From a bacterium (GTDB taxonomy: Bacteria > Cyanobacteriota > Vampirovibrionia > Gastranaerophilales > Gastranaerophilaceae): 64,000 nucleotides of DNA. Every line of letters starts with the position of its first letter. Positions within the stretch are counted from its first letter, which is position 1. Below, one piece after another: positions 26,078 to 34,783 of this stretch. Below the pieces are notes generated by a model, which saw only the letters and a program-made list of their open reading frames with translations, made no database searches and was not told the DNA's origin. The position numbers were made by a program, and so were the translations under genes. The stretch lies in the NCBI GenBank assembly GCA_017467605.1, contig JAFUSQ010000060.1, forward strand, positions 1-64,000. The letters run 5' to 3'.

Positions 26078-26563
26078 TTACTTATGATAAGTTTCACCTT
26101 TTATGATTTTAAAAGCTCTATAGATTTGTTCCACCAGAATCAGTCTTGCAAATTCATGCAAAAAAGTCATTTTTGACATACTCATTTTAAAATTTGCACG
26201 CTCAGATACATTTTTGCCAATTCCGTTAGATGAACCAATCACAAATATAACTTGACCGATACCACCATTTATTAAATTATTTATTTTATCCCCAAATTCA
26301 ACACTGGATAACTCTTTACCATTTATCTCCATTGTAATCACATAATCTTGAGGTTTAATATTTGCAAGAATTTTCTCCCCTTCTTCAAGTAATGCTTTTT
26401 CTACTAGGTTCTCATCTTTTATTTGAACAGGCTGAATTTCTAAAATTGATACCGCTGCATAAGGAGTAAGACGCTTTAGAAATTCATCAATACCGTTTTG
26501 CAAATATTTTTCTTTAATTTTCCCGAGTGCTATAATCTTAATTTTCAACTTTTGTATTATCAC
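26078..26563 (-). CDS. rlmH: 23S rRNA (pseudouridine-1915 N3)-methyltransferase
   Basis: 161 residues, SPOUT fold. The SAM-knot motif is IGSSNGIGK, and the conserved C-terminus is FLHEFARLILVEQIYRAFKIIKGETYHK. It methylates pseudouridine 1915 in helix 69. The start is GTG at 26563 or TTG at 26548; both overlap the end of mscS, so the two are probably coupled. Confidence 0.93.
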   Translation of the reverse strand: MIIQKLKIKIIALGKIKEKYLQNGIDEFLKRLTPYAAVSILEIQPVQIKDENLVEKALLEEGEKILANIKPQDYVITMEINGKELSSVEFGDKINNLINGGIGQVIFVIGSSNGIGKNVSERANFKMSMSKMTFLHEFARLILVEQIYRAFKIIKGETYHK

Positions 26564-27362
26564 TTTCTATATAAATTGAACGTGACGGGAACGCAAAATC
26601 AATATCAGCCTCTCTATATTTAGCAATAACCTGATTATAAAATTCTCCGCGGACTCTTAAAAATTTATCATAAGAACCGGACTTCACATACCCGCGAAAC
26701 CTTATATTTATGGAACTGTCACCAAGGTCATGAATTGCTATTGTAAATTCTTTATGAATATCTTTATGAGCAGCTGCAACTTCTTTCAATATATCTTGTG
26801 CAAGTTTTAATTTTTCATTGCTTGTTGAATATGTAACACCGAATGTTATATTCAAAAATCTTTTCTTTGCATTTGATACATTAGTTATAACAGCATTTGC
26901 CGCAACATTATTCGGAACTGTTATCAAAAAATGATCTAAATCCCTGATTTTTGTTGAACGAATATTTACATCTTCCACATAACCTTCAATTCCGTTGACT
27001 TTTACGTAATCACCGATTTTATAAACATGATCGGATAAAATAGAAATACTGCCAAAAACGTTTGCCAAAGTATCTTTAGCAGCCATACCAACTGCCAAAC
27101 CTCCGATTCCGAAACCCGCAATTATTGATGATACAGAGTAACCTTGACTTTGCAAAATTCCCGTTATTGCAATAAAGGCCAAGATAACCTTTAACAATTT
27201 CATAAGTATAGGAACAAATCTCAAAAGCGGTGAATTTGATTCTTCATTTTTTATTTTTTCTAATACTTTTTTATTAACAATATCTATAACCTTAAAACAG
27301 ACGTACAAAATTACGGCATTTATACCGACTGCGATTAAACCTTTTTGCAAATTTGTAAGCAT
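26538..27362 (-). CDS. MscS-family mechanosensitive channel
   Basis: 274 residues. N-terminal hydrophobic helices, then the MscS pore and beta domain: GFGIGGLAVGMAAKDTLANVFGS, IGDYVKVNGIEGYVEDVNIRSTKIRD, FLITVPNN. It opens under membrane tension to release osmolytes. A short form with about three membrane helices and a C-terminal alpha-beta region. Four-gene neighbourhood is not functionally linked; overlaps rlmH. Confidence 0.92.
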   Translation of the reverse strand: MLTNLQKGLIAVGINAVILYVCFKVIDIVNKKVLEKIKNEESNSPLLRFVPILMKLLKVILAFIAITGILQSQGYSVSSIIAGFGIGGLAVGMAAKDTLANVFGSISILSDHVYKIGDYVKVNGIEGYVEDVNIRSTKIRDLDHFLITVPNNVAANAVITNVSNAKKRFLNITFGVTYSTSNEKLKLAQDILKEVAAAHKDIHKEFTIAIHDLGDSSINIRFRGYVKSGSYDKFLRVRGEFYNQVIAKYREADIDFAFPSRSIYIESDNTKVEN

Positions 27363-27463
27363 TTTTATCCCTCGTTTTTCTAAATTATAAAATATAAACG
27401 TATTATGTAAATATTTTATGAAAAATTTTTCATGCCTGAAAAAATTTGCTAGAATGTATTATT

Positions 27464-29443
27464 ATGGATTTATTTAAGGGAAATGGTTTTAGGGTTGTAG
27501 TTATAATACTGTGCCTGCTTGGCGGTATGATGTTTGCCAAGTTATATCAGCCGTACGGAAAAACAATCCGAATATATAAACAAGCTTTGAAAGATTATAA
27601 CAACGGCAACTATTCAAATTCTTACTACCTTTTTTCAAAAATAAGTCATATATCACCTTTAAAACCGATTGCAATATATCGACAAGCAATGTGCGCAAGA
27701 GCCTTAGGCGACAAGCAATCCGAATTAAGACGCTATCAGCAATTATTTATGACATACCCTAAAAATAAATTAAGCAGTGAAGCAAAATATCAAGCCGGAC
27801 AATTACTTGTCGAAGATGACCCAAATCTCGCCTTAAAATACTTTAACTCAGTCGCAAAATCCAATATTGATGAAGATTATAAACTTGCAACAGAATACTA
27901 TATTGCAAGATTAAATGCTTCTAAAATGAGATATTCCAAGAAAAAAATAACTCTTGCTAAATTTGAACAAATTGAAAACTCATACAGAAAATATATTGAA
28001 GAAGCACCTGATGGCAGGTTAGCTCCAAATGTTGCAAATTCGTGGCTTAAATATAACCCTGATGCAAAATCTAAGGATAGAGTGCTTATTGCCGGAGCCT
28101 ATTACAATAGCAAAATGTATAAAGAAGCTAAAAATGTTCTCGCAGCCTCAAGAATAGAAGATAATTGGGCTATTAATGCATCTTTAGCTTACAAAGAAGG
28201 AGATTACAAAAAAACTAAAGAATTAACCGAAACAGGAGTTGAAAAATTTGGTGATAACGTTTCGGTAAGGGATTATAATCGTGCAGTTGATGATTATTTG
28301 AAAATTTTTGGTTCCGATAATTTGAAATATAATATGGAGCTTCTTTCTAAGGCAAAAGGGAGCAAAAAAGATTATATTTGGAATTTAAAATGTTCAAAAG
28401 TCGACACTAACAGTAAATATTCCTGCTATAAAGATTTATATTTAAACTTCCCAAACGGGGAATATGCAGAAAATGCAATTATTCAAGTATTTAAATATGA
28501 AATAAAAACAAAAAATTATGCAAGAGCAAAAGACATAGCAAAAGATTTTATTGAAAAATTTCCAAAATCCGAGCATATTCCATTGTGCTTATTCTGGTTG
28601 GGTAAAATTGAGCAAATATACTACGGAACGGGTGGTTATACGGAATATTTTCAAAAAGTTATAAACACATATCCTGATACTTATTACGCATACCGAGCTT
28701 TTTGGATTTTACAGGGATTACACTCCGCTACAATCAATACTGAACTTAATTATAAGCCTGTCGAATACCCATACAAATACCCATCAAAAAATGATATTTT
28801 GTACAATCTTATAACCGTACAAGATTATGATATGCTTGCTAAGTTGTCAAAAGATGATTTTATAAAAAGCTGGGTTGAATATCAAAAGGGGAATTATGCA
28901 ACTTCGCTTACCATCGCACGTGATGCAATGGATAAACTTGAAACTAAACCTCCAAAAACAGATTTGCGTTGGAGATTAGTTTACCCGCAAAATTTCTACA
29001 AACAAGTTAAAAACTATTCCGACCGATTTAAAAATAATGATGCACTTATGATGGCAATAATAAAAGCCGAAAGCTCATTTAATACAGATGCACAAAGCAG
29101 TGTCGGAGCGATAGGCTTAATGCAATTAATGCCGTCAACTGCGCACGAAATCGGAGATAAACACAGTATTAAATTTAATACAAGTTATTTGTTTAACCCT
29201 GAATTAAATATAAAACTCGGGAATCTTTATTACTCAACGTTAAAAGAAATGCTTGATAATAAAGAGGTTTCAGCAATTGCCGCATATAATGGAGGAATCG
29301 GCACCGTTACACGTTGGAAATCAACATTAAAATATACCGATACAGATGAGTTTGTCGAACAAATTCCATATGAAGAAACAAAAAATTATGTAGAAAAAGT
29401 ATTTAAAAACTACTGGAACTATACAAGAATTTACCAAAAGTAA
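27464..29443 (+). CDS. Lytic murein transglycosylase with TPR-like N-terminal region
   Basis: 659 residues from ATG 27464 (an upstream TTG at 27446 is also in frame). An N-terminal helix (VVVIILCLLGGMMFAKL) anchors or exports the protein. Residues about 30-500 form a superhelical TPR-like region as in E. coli Slt70. The C-terminal SLT domain starts near 525: IIKAESSFNTDAQSSVGAIGLMQLMPSTA, with catalytic Glu about 536, then AIAAYNGGIGTV. It cuts glycan strands with 1,6-anhydro ring formation in the periplasm. Confidence 0.9.
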   Translation: MDLFKGNGFRVVVIILCLLGGMMFAKLYQPYGKTIRIYKQALKDYNNGNYSNSYYLFSKISHISPLKPIAIYRQAMCARALGDKQSELRRYQQLFMTYPKNKLSSEAKYQAGQLLVEDDPNLALKYFNSVAKSNIDEDYKLATEYYIARLNASKMRYSKKKITLAKFEQIENSYRKYIEEAPDGRLAPNVANSWLKYNPDAKSKDRVLIAGAYYNSKMYKEAKNVLAASRIEDNWAINASLAYKEGDYKKTKELTETGVEKFGDNVSVRDYNRAVDDYLKIFGSDNLKYNMELLSKAKGSKKDYIWNLKCSKVDTNSKYSCYKDLYLNFPNGEYAENAIIQVFKYEIKTKNYARAKDIAKDFIEKFPKSEHIPLCLFWLGKIEQIYYGTGGYTEYFQKVINTYPDTYYAYRAFWILQGLHSATINTELNYKPVEYPYKYPSKNDILYNLITVQDYDMLAKLSKDDFIKSWVEYQKGNYATSLTIARDAMDKLETKPPKTDLRWRLVYPQNFYKQVKNYSDRFKNNDALMMAIIKAESSFNTDAQSSVGAIGLMQLMPSTAHEIGDKHSIKFNTSYLFNPELNIKLGNLYYSTLKEMLDNKEVSAIAAYNGGIGTVTRWKSTLKYTDTDEFVEQIPYEETKNYVEKVFKNYWNYTRIYQK

Positions 29444-29499
29444 TAAAAATCATACTTTTGGGCTATTACACAGAAGCATAAAATGGTAGAATAAAAAAC

Positions 29500-30366
29500 A
29501 TGAAAAAGATTTTAATTATACTTTCAGCACTATTAATAAATTTAATCTTAGCAAACCCGAGTCATGCAATTAAAATTGGTTTGCTTACCCAAGTTGACGA
29601 AGCCGGAATAGGCACAAATGTTAACGGCAGAATGATTGATGTAAATACAAATAAAACTGTTTGCACATCAGATGCTATGAAAGGTTACGTTCTTGTTCCT
29701 TATAAAAATGAAATCGCAATCAAAAGCGGCGGTCATTATTATACTTTAGGAACAGGTGCAATAGTTTTAAGAACAGATAAAGAAGGTTATGTAAGCACAA
29801 AAGGAAGATGGTATCGCGGTAAATTAATGGTTAAAAATTCCGGAGGAAAACTTACCGTTATAAATGATATAGATTTGGAAAGCTATATAAAAGGTGTAGT
29901 TCCATCTGAGATGCCTGCAAGCTGGGAATACGAAGCTTTAAAAGCTCAAGCGATTGCAGCAAGGAGCTTTGCTCTGGCAAATTTAGGCAAACAATCAAAA
30001 TGGGGCTATGATTTAAAAGATAATACCGAAGATCAGGCATACGGCGGAGCATCTTCAGAAACAAATATTACAAACAAAGCCGTTGATGAAACTCATGGGC
30101 TTGTTCTTACATATGACATGAAAATAATTTCTGCGTATTATTCAGCATCAGCAGGCGGAATGACTTCAAATTCAATTTGGGGCGGTTATGTGCCATACTT
30201 GCATTCGGTTCCTTCATTTGATGACAACGTTCAGAAAAAAGGTCATGGCGTAGGTATGTCTCAACATGGTGCTAATAACCTTGCAAAACAAGGTTATAAT
30301 GCATACCAAATTCTTCAATACTTTTACCAAAATGTAAAATTTGCGAAATTAAATAATGAAACTTAA
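29500..30366 (+). CDS. SpoIID/LytB-domain protein, probable peptidoglycan hydrolase or activator
   Basis: 288 residues with a signal peptide (about 1-23, ending SHA). The SpoIID domain follows: IDLESYIKGVVPSEMPASWEYEALKAQAIAARSFAL, YYSASAGGMTSNS and the C-terminal GHGVGMSQHGANNLAKQG. In Bacillus SpoIID is a lytic transglycosylase on denuded glycan; outside spore formers related proteins occur in cyanobacteria with unknown wall function. It follows the SLT enzyme by 57 bp, same direction, so both may act on the wall. Confidence 0.87.
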   Translation: MKKILIILSALLINLILANPSHAIKIGLLTQVDEAGIGTNVNGRMIDVNTNKTVCTSDAMKGYVLVPYKNEIAIKSGGHYYTLGTGAIVLRTDKEGYVSTKGRWYRGKLMVKNSGGKLTVINDIDLESYIKGVVPSEMPASWEYEALKAQAIAARSFALANLGKQSKWGYDLKDNTEDQAYGGASSETNITNKAVDETHGLVLTYDMKIISAYYSASAGGMTSNSIWGGYVPYLHSVPSFDDNVQKKGHGVGMSQHGANNLAKQGYNAYQILQYFYQNVKFAKLNNET

Positions 30367-30369
30367 ATT

Positions 30370-30684
30370 TTAGCCGTTTATAGTTTTGACAAACTTGTAT
30401 ATTAAAAGAGTTAATTCCTTATTGTCATTGATAATAGCCGTTAACTCTTTTTTTATATCTTCAAAATCTTTAATATGTTCAAAAGTAAACAATTCAGAAA
30501 CTTTTACATTCAATATTTGAGCTATTCTTTCGATATTTTCAGGTTTAGGATAAGATACACCGTTTTCAATTCTCCAATAATTTGCAGGATTCATATCTAA
30601 TTTTTCGGCAATATACTCCTGAGAGAAATTCTTTAACTCTCTCAATTCTTTTATTCTAATCCCCAATTGTTTCTTCAAATCCAT
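30370..30684 (-). CDS. XRE-family HTH regulator (pair 6)
   Basis: 104 residues, same layout as the regulators at 612 and 11908: RIKELRELKNFSQEYIAEKL, NYWRIENGVSYPKPENIERI, then a helical tail. It is convergent with the SpoIID gene (3 bp apart) and divergent from the prepilin at 30834 across about 150 bp carrying the promoter dyad. Confidence 0.87.
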   Translation of the reverse strand: MDLKKQLGIRIKELRELKNFSQEYIAEKLDMNPANYWRIENGVSYPKPENIERIAQILNVKVSELFTFEHIKDFEDIKKELTAIINDNKELTLLIYKFVKTING

Positions 30685-30749
30685 ACAAATATTATGGACT
30701 AAATTTTACATTCCTATTACTGTATATTATACATATAAATTTATTAATC

Positions 30750-30778
30750 TTGACATAATACGCATGTATTGATAATAT
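30750..30778 (+). promoter_or_regulatory. Prepilin promoter with dyad in the spacer (pair 6)
   Basis: TTGACA (30750-30755), 17 nt, TAATAT (30773-30778). AATAC (30757-30761), GCAT, GTATT (30766-30770) forms a dyad inside the spacer, as in pairs 2, 3 and 4 but with a different sequence. Confidence 0.7.
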
Positions 30779-30833
30779 AATTTACATTAAAAACGAACAA
30801 AATTTGTATAACATACATAGAAAGGAGAAATTT

Positions 30834-31937
30834 ATGAAAAATATTGAGAGATTCTTTGGGGGTAAATATAATGACAATGAGCTTAATCGCAAAACTAATC
30901 CCACTCAGAATGACGAGTCATGTCATTACGAGCACTGCGAAGCAATGCGTAGTAATCCCCCACAAAATTTAAATGGGATTGCTTCGTCACTCGTTACACT
31001 CGTTCCTCGCAATGACATGCAAGTTTCGCAAGGAATTGCGATTGCGATGGAGGTAAATAAAAGAAATTTAAAAGTCCATACATTTACTCCTCCGCGCAAT
31101 GACGAATTATGTCATTCCGAACTCGTTTCGGAATCCATTTCAAAAAAGACCCTGAAACAAGTTCAGGGTGACAAAAATAGGAAAGCCGCCTTCACTCTCA
31201 CCGAAGGTCCTCGCCGGACGGGGTACACTGCTACAATTTTTGGCAAGACTCCACGACTACTGCGCTCCGCGGGGTTTACGCTCGCGGAAGTGCTGATAAC
31301 AATCGGCATAATCGGGGTTGTTGCGGCATTGACTATACCAACATTGATGGCGAATGTAAAAGGTATACGAAACCGCACACAATTTAAGAAAACAATTTCA
31401 ACTCTCCATCAAGCAGTAAGAATGAATAAAGTTGAATATGAATATGACTTCTCTAATACAGACTGTAAGTCAAGTTGTGGATCTAATACATGCCCAACAG
31501 AATTTATTTTTGATGATATTTTTACAAAAAATTTGAAAAGCGTCTCTTGTAGTAGTGATTATTTAGATGATTTATATTCATACTCCGGAACAACTATAAA
31601 TGATTTGTATTATTCAAACATACATACTCTTGCAGATGGTTCTTTATTCGTACCTGTCGAGGGAGCAGGTGGAGCATGTTCAAAATCAGCAGGAGAATCA
31701 CTTAATGATTTTCTTGAAAATAAATATGACTTATGCACAGGGGTAATAGATATAAACGGCGCAGCAGGCCCCAATAAAGAAGTTGAATGTTCTAATGACA
31801 CAACGGCATATAAACCGGATAATCCTTGCATTGTTAAAAATTCTGATATAACAGATATTTTCCCTGTCGTTTTTCATGATGATATTGTAGAACCTGCAAC
31901 AAATGCGGCAAAGTATGTTCTCAATACTGCAAAATAA
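30834..31937 (+). CDS. Prepilin-like protein with a 147-residue leader and doubled cleavage motif
   Basis: 367 residues from ATG 30834, which has AAAGGAG 6 nt upstream; an upstream in-frame codon at 30804 has none. The true motif GFTLAEVLITIGIIGVV has Phe at 148. A partial copy, AAFTLTEG, stands at 118-125, 28 residues earlier. The leader is packed with dispersed repeats (HYEHCEAMRSNPP, IASSLVTLVPRND, SELVSESISKKTLK). The C-terminus (VEPATNAAKYVLNTAK) and IDINGAAGPNKE match the prepilin at 5739. If translated as seen, processing must cope with a 147-residue pre-sequence. HU follows. Confidence 0.82.
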   Translation: MKNIERFFGGKYNDNELNRKTNPTQNDESCHYEHCEAMRSNPPQNLNGIASSLVTLVPRNDMQVSQGIAIAMEVNKRNLKVHTFTPPRNDELCHSELVSESISKKTLKQVQGDKNRKAAFTLTEGPRRTGYTATIFGKTPRLLRSAGFTLAEVLITIGIIGVVAALTIPTLMANVKGIRNRTQFKKTISTLHQAVRMNKVEYEYDFSNTDCKSSCGSNTCPTEFIFDDIFTKNLKSVSCSSDYLDDLYSYSGTTINDLYYSNIHTLADGSLFVPVEGAGGACSKSAGESLNDFLENKYDLCTGVIDINGAAGPNKEVECSNDTTAYKPDNPCIVKNSDITDIFPVVFHDDIVEPATNAAKYVLNTAK

Positions 31938-32009
31938 GCGTTTTTTATTAAAAAATACGTCAAATTAAGCTCATATTTTAGTTTTTCTAAAAAATATGCA
32001 CCAAAACCC

Positions 32010-32038
32010 TTGACAGGATTAAAAAAAAATGTTATAAC
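32010..32038 (+). promoter_or_regulatory. Promoter of HU gene
   Basis: Near-consensus TTGACA (32010-32015), exactly 17 nt including an A9 tract, TATAAC (32033-32038). It fits the high expression expected for HU. Confidence 0.85.
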
Positions 32039-32109
32039 GAGTTTGTCGATTACACAATTACTGCGGAATAATGGTTAGAGTCCGTAGTTTAGGAAGAAGG
32101 AGGTTCGTA

Positions 32110-32382
32110 ATGAACAAAGAAGAATTAGTAAAAGAAGTATCAAAAAAAGCAAAAACATCTCAAAAAGCAACTGCTGACATTTTATCAGCTACTTTAGAAA
32201 TCATTGAAAAAACAGTTTCTAAAGGTAAAAAAGTTACTTTAGTTGGCTTCGGAACTTTTGAAGCTCGCAAAAGAGCTGCTAGAACAGGCAGAAACCCTCA
32301 AACAGGTGCAGCTTTGAAAATTGCTGCTAAAACTGTTCCGGCTTTTTCTGCGGGTAAAAAATTCAAAGAACTTGTTAAGTAA
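32110..32382 (+). CDS. hup: HU-family DNA-binding protein
   Basis: 90 residues from ATG 32110, chosen for AAGGAGG just upstream and the normal HU length; a longer frame from 32071 overlaps the leader. Features: MNKEELVKEVSKKAKTSQ, TLVGFGTFEARKRAARTGRNPQTG (the DNA-minor-groove arm with the intercalating Pro), FSAGKKFKELVK. A nucleoid-associated dimer. It has its own promoter and terminator. Confidence 0.96.
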   Translation: MNKEELVKEVSKKAKTSQKATADILSATLEIIEKTVSKGKKVTLVGFGTFEARKRAARTGRNPQTGAALKIAAKTVPAFSAGKKFKELVK

Positions 32383-32407
32383 TTTTATTTACTTAATTGT
32401 TAGATTT

Positions 32408-32443
32408 AGAGGCGCAAATCTGAAAGGTTTGCGCCTCTATTTT
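32408..32443 (+). terminator. Terminator of HU gene
   Basis: 11-bp stem AGAGGCGCAAA/TTTGCGCCTCT with a 9-nt loop, then ATTTTAT. Confidence 0.85.
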
Positions 32444-32547
32444 ATCCAAGTTATCTATTTGTAATTAGGTAACTTATCTTCCTCTTGAATACAGACTTTT
32501 TTCGTGTTATTATCCTATCATTGATAGTATAAATGGAGAGGTAGGAT

Positions 32548-33228
32548 ATGAAAAGTTCGACAATAAGAAGATCTACATTGTCAAAAGAATCGATGGAAGT
32601 TATTGAAAATTTAGCTAAAGAACAAGAAAATGACGGTTCTTTAGGTGAATATATCAGACCTGAAGATGCAGTTCAAGAAAAAGAATCTGATTTTGCATCT
32701 AAAGCTCAAGAAATTGATTTATTATGGCAGAATTTTAAAACAACGCAATTTACTTCAAATTCTCCAAGCGCATATATTTTAATGGGATTCATAGCAGGAG
32801 TTGTAACCACTTTAATTTTTGCTTTTTGTTTGAATATTTACATGTCAAAATACGGTTCTGCAAATCTTTTTATAAATAAACCTGTTAAAGAAGAACAAAC
32901 AATTGAACAAAAAGCTCAACTTGAACAGGAAGAAACAGACAATCAAGCCGTTATTCCTACTGATGAAGAAACTCAAGTTCAAGAAGAAGCACAACAAACT
33001 GAACAACAAGTTGAAAGTTCAAATGAAAATGAGTCTGTTCAACAAAATATTGACACTTCTAAAATGAAAAAATATAAAATTAAAAGCGGTGATACAGGGG
33101 AAAGTATTATAAAACATTTTTATGGTGCTTACACACCTGAACGTGCAGAACAAATTATTAAAGTTAATAATTTAAAAAATCTTGATAGGATTAATATTGA
33201 TCAGGAATTATTAATCCCAATGCCATAG
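32548..33228 (+). CDS. LysM-domain membrane protein
   Basis: 226 residues. A cytoplasmic N-terminus of about 75 residues, one membrane helix (about 77-97, YILMGFIAGVVTTLIFAFCL), a Gln/Glu-rich linker (about 105-170) and a C-terminal LysM domain (KYKIKSGDTGESIIKHFYG...INIDQELLIPMP). LysM binds peptidoglycan, so this tethers the inner membrane to the wall. AGAGGTAGG precedes the ATG. A GH13 gene starts 14 bp later, so a short operon. Confidence 0.82.
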   Translation: MKSSTIRRSTLSKESMEVIENLAKEQENDGSLGEYIRPEDAVQEKESDFASKAQEIDLLWQNFKTTQFTSNSPSAYILMGFIAGVVTTLIFAFCLNIYMSKYGSANLFINKPVKEEQTIEQKAQLEQEETDNQAVIPTDEETQVQEEAQQTEQQVESSNENESVQQNIDTSKMKKYKIKSGDTGESIIKHFYGAYTPERAEQIIKVNNLKNLDRINIDQELLIPMP

Positions 33229-33241
33229 AGGGGCTTTTATT

Positions 33242-34783
33242 ATGAAATTAAAGAAATTAGTACCATTAGCTGCTGCTTTGTTGTGTTTTAATACATCAAC
33301 CGCTTTTGGAAATGATCTTGTTTGGAAAAATGATTTGCGAACAAGATTTCTTAATAACGAAACAGTTATTATGGAAATAAATATACGCTCTTTTAATTCT
33401 AAAGACTTAAACGGAGACGGATTTATCCAAGAAAATCTTGGGGAAACAAGAGGGACTTTTCTCAATGCAATTGACAGATTAGATGAACTGAAAAATTTGG
33501 GAGTGAATACTTTACATATATTGCCGATTACTCCAAGCGGAAAATTAAAAGCTCTCGGAACAGCAGGGAGTCTATATGCAATTTCAGCTTTCGATTCTTT
33601 GAGTGAAGATTTGTATGATAAGAATTCGAAACTGACATTAGATGAACAAGCAAAAAAATTCATACAAGAAGCACACAAAAAAAATATAAGAATTATCGTT
33701 GACGTACCGGCTTGCGGTTCATATGATTTATATCTGGAAAGGCCTGATTTATTCGCTTCTACCTCATCGGGAGAACCCGTTGTACCTTCTGATTGGACTG
33801 ATGTCAGACTATTATCTGCCGGAACAGAGGATAAAATTGATCCTAATGTATACAGTCTTTACAAAGATTTTGTCAAATACATGATTGAGCTTGGAGTTGA
33901 CGGCATTCGAGCAGATGTTGCCCATTCAAAAACTGCGGCTTTTTGGAAAGAATTAATATCTTTTTCAAGAGAAAAAGACCCTGAATTCATGTGGCTGGCT
34001 GAATCATCAGAATCCTGGCATGACCCGATATCTCCATATGCAGTATTTACACCATACGATAAACTTTTAGAAGCAGGATTTGACGGATATTATGGTTCTT
34101 TTTCAAATCTAAAAAATTGGAAAACCTCAAAAGAGTTTTACACTCAAATAAAGTATACTCTTGATGAAACAAAAAAGTTTAGCAATAAAAAAAGTGTTAT
34201 AGGGGCTTTTACAACACATGATGAAGTTAGTCCGATTCTTCTGAAAGGTCCGCAGTTGAGTGATATGATTATTTGGTTAAATTCAACTTTACCCGTAAAT
34301 TCATACTATGTAGACGGGTTTCAAACCGGAGATGATTACTATTACAAAAATGGGAACAAGCTTGCACCTGAATCCAATACTGATGACGATATTTATTTTA
34401 CACACAACGGACAAATAGATATATTCAATCTATCAAGAAAACCCGAGGGAAATAATACAGATTTGAAAAATAGTTTTTTATTAGGTAATAATGTTAAAAA
34501 CAGTATTTTACCTGTCTTAAATACCGGTTCTTTTACCCTCCTGAAAACCAATAATCAGCACATATTTGCGTACATGTTTTCTAATAATTCCAAAAAAGTT
34601 ATTACTATTGGAAATTTAGATTTTGAAAGCTGTGAAAAAACAATTGTGAGAGTTCCAAAATTCAACCCTAAGAAAAATAAACTTCTTCCGATAAAAATAT
34701 CAGAAATGCCTGAAATAAAAATCGGGAAATTAATAATGAATTTAAAAGCGGGAGAAATAACTGTTTTTATAATTAACGATTAA
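33242..34783 (+). CDS. Secreted GH13 (alpha-amylase-like) protein
   Basis: 513 residues with a signal peptide (about 1-22). The GH13 barrel is recognisable: GVNTLHILPITPSG, region II GVDGIRADVAHS (nucleophile D225), region III FMWLAESSES (E254) and region IV FTTHDEVSP (D327), so all three catalytic acids appear present. Region I reads VDVPACGSYDLY, lacking the usual NH. Likely cleaves or rearranges alpha-glucans in the periplasm or outside; exact specificity unknown. It overlaps the convergent CFeSP-like gene by 11 bp. Confidence 0.78.
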   Translation: MKLKKLVPLAAALLCFNTSTAFGNDLVWKNDLRTRFLNNETVIMEINIRSFNSKDLNGDGFIQENLGETRGTFLNAIDRLDELKNLGVNTLHILPITPSGKLKALGTAGSLYAISAFDSLSEDLYDKNSKLTLDEQAKKFIQEAHKKNIRIIVDVPACGSYDLYLERPDLFASTSSGEPVVPSDWTDVRLLSAGTEDKIDPNVYSLYKDFVKYMIELGVDGIRADVAHSKTAAFWKELISFSREKDPEFMWLAESSESWHDPISPYAVFTPYDKLLEAGFDGYYGSFSNLKNWKTSKEFYTQIKYTLDETKKFSNKKSVIGAFTTHDEVSPILLKGPQLSDMIIWLNSTLPVNSYYVDGFQTGDDYYYKNGNKLAPESNTDDDIYFTHNGQIDIFNLSRKPEGNNTDLKNSFLLGNNVKNSILPVLNTGSFTLLKTNNQHIFAYMFSNNSKKVITIGNLDFESCEKTIVRVPKFNPKKNKLLPIKISEMPEIKIGKLIMNLKAGEITVFIIND

